64,000 bases of DNA from assembly GCF_009730915.1 (NCBI RefSeq), contig NC_052483.1, forward strand, positions 7,068,001 to 7,132,000, in the 5' to 3' direction. Position numbers and translations under genes: made by a program. Below the pieces are notes generated by a model that was not told where the DNA came from, made no database searches, and saw only the letters and a list, made by a program, of their open reading frames with translations. Source of the DNA: Dioscorea cayenensis subsp. rotundata (Eukaryota; Streptophyta; Magnoliopsida; Dioscoreales; Dioscoreaceae). The number at the start of each line of letters is the position of its first letter. The first letter of the stretch is position 1. This document shows positions 54,203 through 64,000 of the stretch, one piece after another.

Positions 54203-56665
54203 ACTCAGCAATGGTGGCTAGGATTGTAAATTTGGAAAATGTTGAACCAATCAGAATTGAGCAAATGTCCATTAGAGGCAAGCATTGAGGCCAGGGTTTG
54301 AAAAACAAAATAATTGAGAGATCCAGCCAATTATAACAAAGGAAGAGATAAATTTGGCCGTTGATTGCGGTGCCTAGGATTGGAAATTTGGAAATGTTGA
54401 ACCAATCAGAATTGGCCAAATGTCCATCAGAGGCAAGGATTGAGGAGGCTAGGGTTTGAAAAACAAAGGGAGTGAGAGATCTAGCCATTTATTAGAAAGG
54501 GAGAGGAAAATCGGGCCGTTGATTGTGGTGACTAGAATTATAAATTTAAAAAATGTTGAACCAATCAGAATTGACCAAATGTCCATGAGAGGCAAGTATT
54601 GAGAATGCTAGGATTTGAAAAACAAAGGGAGATCCAGCCATTTCTTACAAAGGGAGAGAAAAATGTGGCCGTTAATTGTGATGGCTATGATTGTAAATTT
54701 GGAAAATGTTGAACCAATCATAATTGGCCAAATGTCCATCAGAGGCAAGCATTGAGGAGGCTAAGGTTTGAAAAAAAAATAAGTGAGAGATCCAACCATT
54801 TGTTACAAAGTGAGAGAGAAATCTGGCCTTTGATTGTGGTGGTTAGGATTGTAAATTTCAAAAGTTTTGAACCAATCGAAATTGGCCAAATGTCCATCAG
54901 AAGCAAGCATTAAGGAGGCTAGGGTTTGGAAAACAAAGGGAGTAAGAGATGCAGCCATTTTTTAAGAAGGGAGAGAGAAATCTGGTCGTTGATTGTGGTG
55001 GGTAGGATTGTAAATTTGAAAAGTATTGAACCAATTAGAATTGGCCAAATGACCATGAGAGGAAAGTATTGAGGATGCTAAGGTTTGAAAAACAAAAGGA
55101 GTGAGAGATCCAACCATTTATTACAAAGGGAGAGAGAAATCTGGCCGTTGATTGTGGTGGATAAGATTGTAAAATTTTTAAAATGTTGAACCAATTAGAA
55201 TTGGCCAAATGTCCATCAGAGGCAAGAATTGAGGAGGCTAGGGTTTGAAAAACAAAAGGAGTGAGAGATCCATCCATTTATTACAAAGGGAGAGAGTAAT
55301 CTGGCCGTTGATTGTGATGTGTAGGATTGTAAATTTGGAAAATGTTGTACCAATCAGAATTGACTAAATGTCCATTAGAGTCAAGTATTGAGGAGGCTAG
55401 GTTTTGAAAAACAAAGGGGTGAGAGATCCAGCCATTTATTACAAAGGGATAGAGAAATCTAACCTTTGATTGTGGTGACTAGGATTGTAAATTTGGAAAT
55501 TGTTGAACCAATCAAAATTGGCCAAATGTCCATCAGAGACAAGGATTGAGGAGGCTAGGGTTTGAAAAACAAAGTGAGTGAGAGATCTAGCCATTTATTA
55601 CAAAGGGAGAGAGAAATTTGGCAATTGATTGTGGTGGCTAGGATTGCAAATTTGGAAAGTGTTGAACCAATCAGAATTGCCCAATTGTCCATTAGAGGCA
55701 AGCATTGAGGAGGCTAGGGTTTGAAAAACAAAAGGAGTGAGAGATCCAGCCATTTATTACAAAGAGAGAGAAATCTGGCCGTTGATTATGGTGGCTAGGA
55801 TTGTAAATTTGAAAAATGTTGAACTAATCAGAATTGACCAAATTTCCATGAGAGGCAAGTATTGAGGAGGCTAGGGTTTAAAAAACCGATCGAGTGAGAG
55901 ATCTAGCCATTTATTAGAAATGGAGAGAGAAATCTGGGCGTTGATTGTGGCCGCTAGAATTGTAAATTTGAAAAATGTTGAACCAATCAGAATTTGCCAA
56001 ATGTCCATGAGAGGCAAGTATTGAGGAGGCTAGGGTTTGAAAAACAAAGGGAGTGAGAGATCCAGCCATTTATTACAAAGGGAAAGAGAAATCTGGCCGT
56101 TGATTGTGGTGGCCAGAATTGTAAATTTGGAAAATGTTGAACCAATCAAAATTGGCCAAATGTCCATCAGTGGCAAGCATTGAGGAGGCTAGGGTTTGAA
56201 AAACAAAGAGAGTGAGAGATCTAGTCATTTATTACAAAGGAAGAGATAAATCTGGCCGTTGATTATGGTGGCTAGGATTGTAAATTTGGAAATATTGAAA
56301 CAGTCAGTATTGGCCAAATGTCCATCATAGGCAAAGATTGAAGAGGCTAGGGTTTGAAAAACAAAGGGAGTAAGAGATCTAACCATTTATTATAAAGGGT
56401 GAGAGAAATCTGGCCGTTGATTGTGGTGGCTAGTATTGTAAATTTGAAAAATGTTGAACCAATCAGAATTGGCCAAATGTCCATCAGTGACAAACATTGA
56501 GAGGGCTAGGGTTTATAAAACAAAGAGAGTGAAGGATCCAGCCGTTTATTACAAAGGAAGAGAGAATTCTGGCCGTTGATTGTGGTGGCTAGGATTGTAA
56601 ATTTGGAAAATGTTGAACCAATCAAAATTGGCCAAATGTCTCTCGGAGGTAAGCCTTGAGGAATA
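54203..56665. repeat. 158-bp tandem satellite, about 16 copies
   Basis: The landmark GTTGAACCAATCAGAATTGG, or a close variant, recurs at about 54241, 54396, 54555, 54708, 54865, 55023, 55185, 55344, 55502, 55661, 55818, 55977, 56136, 56294, 56453 and 56612, a mean period of 158 bp. Each unit also has CCAAATGTCCATCAGAGGCA, GAGGAGGCTAGGGTTTGAAA and GAGAGATCCAGCCATTTATT. Copies differ at roughly a tenth of positions. Open frames in it are by-products of the period. The array begins and ends abruptly in AT-rich DNA. Confidence 0.97.
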
Positions 56666-56669
56666 GTTT

Positions 56670-56815
56670 TTTTGGAATATAGGATTAAGATAAAGTATAT
56701 ATTATTTTAAGTCAAATTTTTTATTATTTCATATTATTCTACCCCCATATGATAAATTGTTAAAAATCACTAAACAACTATATTAAATTGGTAGAGAATC
56801 ATTATATTGATGCAG

Positions 56816-56856
<41 letters not shown>

Positions 56857-56988
56857 CTTTTGACGGCTTGACTATGTAAATAAATAAATAAAATAAGGGG
56901 TTTGAAAGAGTTACTTTTATGGTTTAGGTAACGCGTGAACATTTTAATTAATGTTCATATATTTTATATATATAACGTTATCAGGAAC

Positions 56989-57024
<36 letters not shown>

Positions 57025-57478
57025 GAAACTCTTTTTCCACTGCACTCCCTCTCTATATATAATTTATAGGTGTTTAAATAAAAATCTAATTACCTCCATA
57101 CTAAGACAAATATAACAATATAAGACCACAATTAATTCTGACAATAAAAATAAAATTTAAAATAAAATAACCAGAAGATTAATTATTATTACAAAGTTAC
57201 AACCACATACATATAAAGTTAAGTTCATATTATAACTATATATCTCCGTAGAACATGTAAACATTGGTTTATTTTCTTTACAAAACTAAGATCAACAGAA
57301 CTTGATGACCCCCAGTAGTTATTATTATTATTATTTACAAAACTCAACTCACAGACAACAATCTAAAAAGTAACACACACATATATATAGATCTAATAGC
57401 TGCAGTATATATATAATATATATAATGCACTGATCGAGCTAAGGACACCTCTAAAGTCTAAACACATGCATGCAGCTG
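56670..57478. other. AT-rich spacer with microsatellites
   Basis: (TC)n(TA)n at about 56816-56856, (TA)n at about 56993-57018 and (ATT)n near 57320. No gene seen. Confidence 0.6.
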
Positions 57479-59337
57479 CTAAGGATAAATCTCCTGATTG
57501 AGCCTGGCAGCAGAAGCAACAGTGTCAGCAACACCACCAGGGTGGGTGACCATGGCCGGATTGTTCCTCATCTCAGCTCCTACCACTCTCTCTGCATCCT
57601 CCCTTGTTGCTTCCTTGTCTCCCCCCACAAGCTTCCTACTAGCATCCTTCACAATCACACATACAAACAAACAAACTCTTAATTAGTGCTTAATTAATTC
57701 TATTTGATCATTAAACTTATGTGCTTGCCTAATTAATTCCCACATATGATAAATAACCAAAAACAATAATAGGGATGGATATATATATGCTTACTGATAA
57801 AACATCAGAGAGAGTGATCTTGTTCTCATTGCTCATGGTCAACTCATTAGCAGATGCAGCTGCCTGAGCTTCTGCGGCAAGTCCACCAGAAACTGCCACA
57901 GCGCCGCCTGTGACTCTAGCCTCGGCGGCCTGAATGGCAGCTGCGTCACTCCTCGACACTGGCTTGTCGCCGGCTGTAAATGCAACTGCCTCCAATGCCT
58001 CTCCAATTGAGATCACATCTCTAATGTTTGTCCTTGGAGCTCCTCCTGCTGGTGGTGATGGTGGCGCTGGTGATGGATATTGTGCCACCACCTACATGCA
58101 TAAATATTGGATAAATATGTAATTTGGTATAATTGGGAGGGTCCAATTGTCAAAAGTTTTCACATACAACTATTATGATGTTTCTTTTTTTTTTATATAA
58201 AATTCAATTATTTGAATTAAATATATTCATTCATTAATTTTAAAATTTATGATCTCAATTTTAAAAATATTTTTTAATTGTTTTAAAAAATTACTGTTTA
58301 AAACTGCTCACTTGAACAAAGCAAGAGAAAAAAAATAACTAACTCCATGTAAAAGAAAAAAGAAAACCCCCCACCCTTAAAAATTGAGTATTTTATATTA
58401 TATTATATTATTTTTTTAAAAGTCCTACATGTGAATTTTTCAGATATACCCCATAAAATATCCTAATTACGTGCATTTTATCAAGATTATGAATTTCTAA
58501 AAAAACAAAAACTAAAACAAAAACTAGGCTATGAACTCATACATCATAGGAACTGAAACTTAAATGAAAATTTTCTCACGGGTCTAAAATGAATTTCGCA
58601 TCATATATGCATGTTTATGTAAATATGATAAATATATTATCTAAAACTATTTTCTTCTAATATAACACAGGTATTAGAAAACAAATTCCCCCTCAAGGAT
58701 CTACCATAAATATTGATCCTTAAATATCCATTATGTATTACTCCCTATGTTAATTTGTTAATTTTTATTTGTCGTGAATAACCTAATCTCACATGTAAAA
58801 TAATTAATTATTTTACATAATTTAATAAAAAATTAATTATTTTTCAAAAAGAATTGATTTATGACAGATAAAAAAAATAGAAAAAAACAAAAACTCATAA
58901 AGAAAGGGATTAAAATCAAAAACAAAAATTATCCAACAGTCCTCACAGAATTTTCCATTTCATTATATATAGAGAATGAGAGAGAGAGAGAGAGAGAGAG
59001 AGACCTGGCCGGCAACGGACTCGGTGACTTGGTGAAGGCCAGGGAGGTGAGAATCGGTGACGGAGACGCCGAGCTGAGCAGTGAGATCACTGGCTTCACC
59101 GTGAGAGACGATCCCGGCGAGCTCGTTCTCCTTAGCAGCCGATTGCATCACTGCTGCTGGTCCTCCAGGCTGAGTGTGCCCTAAGCCCACCGTCTCGGCG
59201 GCTTGCATCATCGCCGCATCCTCCGGCTTCACGACCTCTCCAGCCAGCTCCCCGCTCACTTCGAAGACATCGCCGTACTTGATCGGCTCCTGGCCTCCGA
59301 TTGAGATCTCGCCTCGCCGTGGTTGGCCTTGGCTCAT
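57479..59337 (-). CDS. Seed maturation protein (SMP, LEA D-34 type), 3 exons
   Basis: Exons 59337-59005, 58091-57795 and 57646-57479 give 265 residues plus stop. Repeats: EPIKYGDVFEVSGELAGEVV with DAAMMQAAETVGLG; ISIGEALEAVAFTAGDKPVS with SDAAAIQAAEARVTGG; then LVGGDKEATREDAERVVGAE. Same predicted role as its tandem paralogue at 48024-48944: dehydration protection in seeds. Intron 1 (913 bp, GCCAG|GTCTCT to ATGTAG|GTGGTG) falls between VAGQ and VVAQ, exactly where the paralogue runs VAGQVVEQ without an intron. Exon sums agree exactly (333+297=630). A (GA)n microsatellite lies at the start of intron 1. Downstream intron matches the paralogue's. Confidence 0.93.
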
Positions 59338-59429
59338 GGTTTAGCTTGGTAGTAGTGGTAGTGGAGGTGTTGGTGCTTTGGCTTGGAGCGCAAGTTTTAT
59401 AGGGTTTTTTTTAGAGAATGGTGTGTTGG

Positions 59430-59539
59430 CACGTGTGATACACGTGTGAATGGAGACAAGAGGGGACTATGGAGAGGTTAGCACGTGTTAGTACATTTGT
59501 GAATGGAGAAAACTAGTGACTGGGAGAGGTTGGCACGTG
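59430..59539 (-). promoter_or_regulatory. Four G-boxes upstream of the three-exon LEA gene
   Basis: CACGTG at 59430-59435, 59441-59446, 59482-59487 and 59534-59539, starting about 90 bp upstream of the start codon. Strong ABRE-type promoter by composition; ABA and seed expression are inferred. Confidence 0.7.
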
Positions 59540-60700
59540 TGAGATGGATGTTCGGTGGCAATTAATGATTAATAATCATTTATTTATAAGTGTGTGATCA
59601 TATTTAATGGCGGCTCTTTTAAAGGATAATTTTTTTTATAGTGCTTCAAATTAGGTTTTTATTTATTATTTATTATTTTTATTTGGGTTTTTAAATTCTA
59701 ATTTGAATTAAAATAATTATTTAACTATAATTTTGTTTTTCCAATATAAAGGATTAGTAAATCAAATGGTTTGCCTAAAAGCAGCCACCCTTGAAAGAGT
59801 GTGTAATGTGGCTGATCATCCTATCAGATCAACCATTGATTGATCACCATGGTAGGTGTCACGGTTCTCCCTTACAGTAGGTCTTTACTTTGTCCATGTC
59901 AACAAACAATTTGAATACCGTACTATCAAGAGGATTAGTTGCCGGCAAGAACTCATTGAATCCATCATTTGGGCTACTTAGTCGCATCAGAGCGTTTTTG
60001 TGGCGCATAACAGATCGATATGAATGTCATAAGCTGTCTCGTAGGCCCGGACTTGGATTGTTGGGATCACCAAAATATTTTGTGGTAATTATAAAGATCC
60101 ATGAGAAAAAATAGAGATGTCCATGGATAGCACTAAATAGGGAGGCGTCGAACACGGCCCTCAGAAAAGGAAAGGATAAGATAAGCCTGGAAATAATATT
60201 CCAAAGCTGAGGTTTTGGTTCATCACACACATACCCTGTGGAATCAAAATATAGTGTTGAACAAGTGGGTGATTATTTGAGAGATTTCAATCTATTTTTC
60301 ATGATATAGATGTCATAAATTTTTTATCATCATATACATGAAATAGAATTTACTCAGTTAACAATTCCATTACACTTTATTGATAAAAGATTTTTAATAT
60401 AATATCATCCAAAATATGCTCAAATTTTTTGAGTGATTCGTGAAACAAAATTGATATTTATTTTAAATTGATGTTTGGATCTCAAATTAAAAAAAAAACA
60501 TAGTCGGTGCTAAAAAAAATTACTTAACTTTTAAAATATTACTCACACTTGTTTTTAACAAAATGGACGTGCATCCCAAATTAAATCAAATAAATTTAAA
60601 ATTGTGTTTTATTTTGATATGCACCCCTTAAAAAACCTGTCATATTTGCTGCTACTGCATGAGAAGTCTTCAAAGATCTTTTGCAAATATGAACTATATT
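59540..60700. other. Intergenic, no gene recognised
   Basis: Open stretch 59890-60114 has no domain that I recognise. Rest is AT-rich. Confidence 0.5.
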
Positions 60701-60723
60701 TTGGGTTTCTTTTGCAAAAACTA

Positions 60724-60789
60724 AAACCCTAAATTCCCAATAATAATAATAATTATTATTATTTCATAAATGTAAAAATAAAACCCTAA
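60724..60789 (+). promoter_or_regulatory. Two telo-boxes upstream of the TSR2-like gene
   Basis: AAACCCTAA at 60724-60732 and 60781-60789, with (AAT)n between. Telo-boxes are typical of promoters of plant ribosomal-protein and ribosome-biogenesis genes, agreeing with the product downstream. Confidence 0.65.
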
Positions 60790-60889
60790 GAATTAGTTCT
60801 GGTTCTCCAACGACAAAGGTTTGGAATTCCGGGAACCCCTGGAACTCTCCTCGTTGTTACGCCGCGCTTCCCTCTCGATCGATCGAGCC

Positions 60890-62403
60890 ATGGATTCCGG
60901 GAACCGAGGGCCAATGCCGGGGCTCTCGCCGGAGGCAGCGGCTCGCTTTGGAGAGGGATCAGCCCTCGTGCTCGCTCGGTGGACGGCGCTTCAAATGGCG
61001 GTCCAGAACGGGTGGGGTGGGAGAGAATCTCGCCAAAAGGCCGATAAGCTTGCCTCTGCCGTTCTTTCTTGGTTCTCCAACGATAAAGGTTTGTGTTTTA
61101 ATCCCTACTTGCTTCTGTTTTGCTGTGTTCTCTATGTTCTTCTTGATTTGCAATTGAATCATGTGCAAGATCCTGCGAATTATCTTATGATTCTGAGAAA
61201 AAGATCGAATTTAATTAGTTTTGTGGTGATTTAATATCGAATTGTTGTTGTTGTGATGTTCTGGTAATTCCAAGAATTTGTAGTTTAGAGATGATGAAAA
61301 AAATCATATTTTTATCTTCTATAGCATCGAATTGCATTGTTGATGTTGATTTTTAATAACTTCCATGATCTACGAAACCCTTAAATTATCAAACCTTTTA
61401 TATAGTTTGCGAAAGAAGATTTCTTTAACCTGTTTGCAAAACCTACCAATCTGTTAGAGATTTTTTTGCTTGGCATTTTTTTATCCATTTTGTAGGTAAT
61501 TAAATGAAGATGCATCTTTTGGAGAGCATTTGGTTTGCGGTCTGAAAATTTGATTGTTTATTTCTTTCCTACTGAGCCAAGTGGTTCATTGATTTATGAT
61601 GTTAACATGGGCTGAAGTATTCTTATGAGTGTTTAGTTTCGAATGTTTACTTAGTTTAAGTTAGTTTCATTGGGAGTTACTTTTGTTTTTAGTGGGAAAG
61701 AGTTCTTAGTTTCCATAATTGCTGACATTGTTGAGGCTTGTTTCTTCATTTCCTGTTGCCGTTGGTTCTGCTGCAACATGTTTTATCGATATCTGTTTGG
61801 AAAAGATTTTATATAATTCTGAATTTTCTTTTTAATTGAATGCTTTGTATATTATAACAAGCATTACAACTGGAAAGTGTTAATTTTTAAACAAAGGTAA
61901 GCGTTTTTTTTTAATTCAGGATTTGTGATCTTGATTCTTTTGCTTGTGAGTTGTGACACCTATAATGCGGAAAATTTGATTTAATGATGCTATGATTATA
62001 AGGCTTTTAAAATTCCCTTTGTTGTTGCAGCACCGCTTTATATAGATGATTTGGAAAACCTACTGGATGAGAACATGGTGCTTTCCTTCAATACTGAAAT
62101 CGAGGATGGCAGCGTAGAAGAGGTTCACTCCAATTTCATCTCCCACTTATTTTAATTGGTTGATGCAATTAGAAACTCCTGTCAAGGTTTTCCAATGTTG
62201 GACAAAAACAGTTACTTTTTTTATATGTATATATGAGAACAACAAACCTGTGTAGTTGCCTGTGGATGATGGCATTCATGATATTCTAATTTTGGGTCTT
62301 ATGTTTGTTAAATTATGCTAAACAGGTTGCTGAGCAATTGATGATTATGCATGAAGACTGTCTGCAAGGAAATTTTGAATTAATTGATCAATTGATCAAT
62401 TGA
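60890..62403 (+). CDS. TSR2-like pre-rRNA-processing protein, 3 exons, truncated C-terminus
   Basis: TSR2 proteins chaperone ribosomal protein eS26 during 40S maturation. Exons 60890-61088, 62031-62122 and 62326-62403 give 122 residues. The WGG-domain core is intact: FGEGSALVLARWTALQMAVQ, NGWGGRESRQKADKLASAVL, PLYIDDLENLLDENM, VEEVAEQLMIMHEDCLQGNF. The start ATG (GAGCCATGG) is well placed; a TTG-initiated longer frame was not used. The usual Ser/acidic tail is lost. After GNFELID an 8-bp repeat (TGATCAAT about three times) leads to a TGA, while the old tail (SMRTAASQSRQ, up to a donor at 62457) persists out of frame. A copia LTR then begins at 62673, probably replacing the last exon. Core fold retained, so function is possible but uncertain. 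Confidence 0.85.
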
Positions 62404-62672
62404 TCAATTAAAGAACATCTGCTTCCATGAGAACTGCCGCCTCTCAAAGTAGACAGGTATCTAAAAAGTTATCTTCTCAATTGATTTCAGCAATTTTCTT
62501 TTGTTGGGTGTATACATGAGAAATTTCTAGTTTCTGATAACTTTGCATTGTATTTTCGTTTGACCAAGATTCATTTTAACTACCTTCCGATGTGTTCTTT
62601 CAAAAATTTTGGCAGTAATTTCTTTAGCATTCTATATCAAATGGCAAGCACTGGTCGATAAACATTGGTAAA

Positions 62673-63162
62673 TGTTGGGGGGACTTAAGGCTTCACTTAA
62701 GACACCTTTCGGAAGCACTAACACACCCGTAGATGTCCCAATAACTCCGTCAAGGTTAGTCTCCAAAAACACATGCAAAGATAGGGCTATAATAGAGAAA
62801 AGAAAAGAAAAACACACAAAACCACATGACACGATAATTACGTGAGTTCTAAGACTCTTTGCTCACGTCTCCACGGGGTCGGGAATCGAAATCCACTATG
62901 AAGAATATCTTCGATGGCTTGAACAACTCTTAAGCTCGTCTCAAGAAGAAAACAATAAGAAAAATCCTGACTTATATATATCTCATCCCCAACTCAATGA
63001 GAGATAATTTTATTAGCATATATTATATGCTAATATATCCTTATATACTAACATAATAATATATGCTAATATATCTATATAACATAAGTCAACATGTGAC
63101 TAACATGCACATGCCCACAAAAGCCACTCTATAGTTATTTCTTATTATTGTTTCTCTTCACA
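62673..63162 (-). repeat. LTR of the right copia element, 490 bp
   Basis: On the minus strand starts TGTGAAGAGAAACAATAATA and ends GTCCCCCCAACA; homologous to 3098-3889. Contains AT-rich ATATTAGCATATATTA repeats absent from the left copy. Confidence 0.85.
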
Positions 63163-64000
63163 CTCTCCACCTCGCTTCTCATTTGATACCAAATGTGGAA
63201 CGAACAAAGATTTCTTCATGCTCGAGACCAACAAGATAGAACATCTTCACCAAACGCTAAATAGTCGATTCTCAACCCCAAAATTCCCTTTATTAGCATA
63301 ATCATGATCGAGCAAGTTCAAAACAATGTTGAAACTTGCTCCTTGGAACAACTTTGGTGAATATGTCTCAGGATTGTCACCGTGTGCACCTTCAAAGAAG
63401 GGAGATAGAGCCTTCCTCTATTACATCCCGCATAAAATGATACCGGACATCGATATGCTTGGTACGAGCATGGTGCACCCGATTTCTAGCCAAAATGAAT
63501 TGCACTGATCTGCCACACTCCAAGTCCACCGTGCCTTGCTCAATCACCCAAAATCATCTAACAAACCCCATAACCACAAAGCTTCTTTTCACTCCTTCCG
63601 CCATACCATATACTCAGCCTCTGTCGGGTAGATAGTGCCACCGTGGGTCTTGTAACACTCGATCGCCAACTAACTCGGAGCACCAAATATCCGAAATACA
63701 TAACCGTGAGTGGATCGCCGTCTGCTCTAGATCACTTGCATAATCTCGAGTCCACAAACCCACTCAATCGACATCTTTTCTCCACCAAAACACAAACCCA
63801 TGCTAATGGTACTCCTTCAAGTACCTCAGAATCCATTTCATCGCTTCCCAGTGAAGCTCTTCCCTGATTTGCCATGAATCTGCTGACCATACTGACTGGC
63901 TGTGAAATATCTGGACGTGTACATACCATCGCATACATTAGACTCGCCATCTGCAGCATAGCATAAGGAACACGAGCCATGTGTTCTTTCTCTTCATCAA
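62673..64000 (-). mobile_element. Ty1/copia element, minus strand, continues past window edge
   Basis: Reverse-oriented relative of the element at 1-3889. 3' LTR at 62673-63162, then pol remnants towards 64000: RNase H words and, at 63980-63732, MYAMVCTRPDISQPVSMVSR and FMANQG, parallel to 2329-2416 of the left copy. It has shifted frames and stops. The interior (RT and upstream) lies outside the window. Confidence 0.88.

Noticed and set aside
54201-55277. Minus-strand frames repeating LTPFVFQTLASSILASDGHL
   Set aside because: By-products of the satellite period, frame-shifted from unit to unit.
54203-56665. CRISPR-like regular repeats
   Set aside because: Units are 158 bp and contiguous without unique spacers, and the sequence is eukaryotic; this is a satellite.
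59890-60114. 74-codon frame upstream of the TSR2-like gene
   Set aside because: No domain, poor context and no supporting splice structure.

Overview
The window is plant nuclear DNA: AT-rich, with intron-bearing genes, Ty1/copia, LINE, MULE, hAT and Helitron remains, a tRNA-derived SINE, and long TA microsatellites. The gene families present (plant GH3 beta-glucosidase, TIR/NB-ARC/TPR-like TNP protein, seed-maturation LEA proteins) point to a flowering plant. I lean towards a monocot such as yam, but that is a weak inference. All genes are eukaryotic, so there are no operons. Exon coordinates were derived by hand from splice sites and reading-frame continuity.

Layout. 1-3889: degenerate copia element (+) whose 3' LTR carries a 297-bp foldback MITE. 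5753-8894 (-): intact nine-exon GH3 beta-D-glucan exohydrolase gene, one intron being GC-AG. 10641-13229 (-): single-exon TIR/NB-ARC/TPR-like (TNP/XTNX-type) gene. 15013-18015: dead LINE, split by an AT-rich insertion. 18118-19550: tandem repeats with an inserted DNA element. 20731-27088 (+): twelve-exon nucleolar MIF4G/MA3 gene (NOM1/Sgd1 type). 27400-37244: large degenerate Mutator-like element with transposase on + and an Ulp1-like protease gene on -, followed by a 1000-N assembly gap. 39182-42395: LEA (SMP) pseudogene broken by a solo LTR and a TRIM, with a hAT element in its promoter. 43963-47040: near-identical 0.5-kb direct repeats around an LTR-like block. 48024-48944 and 57479-59337 (-): two intact SMP LEA genes. 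49468-50315: Helitron 3' end with a LONELY GUY gene fragment nearby. 54203-56665: about 16 copies of a 158-bp satellite. 60890-62403 (+): TSR2-like gene with an altered 3' end, next to a second copia element (-) running off the right edge.

Themes. Two genes (NOM1 type, TSR2 type) act in 40S ribosome biogenesis, and both have telo-box-like AACCCTAA motifs upstream. Three SMP genes form a same-strand tandem cluster with conserved G-box (CACGTG) promoters, as expected for ABA/seed-regulated LEA genes. They differ by one cleanly present or absent intron.

The most unusual signal is inside the MULE. Its spacers hold at least eight blocks in which a TTAA(A)C core recurs every 20-22 bp (two helical turns). 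The repeat is in one orientation in the left half and mostly the opposite orientation in the right half.
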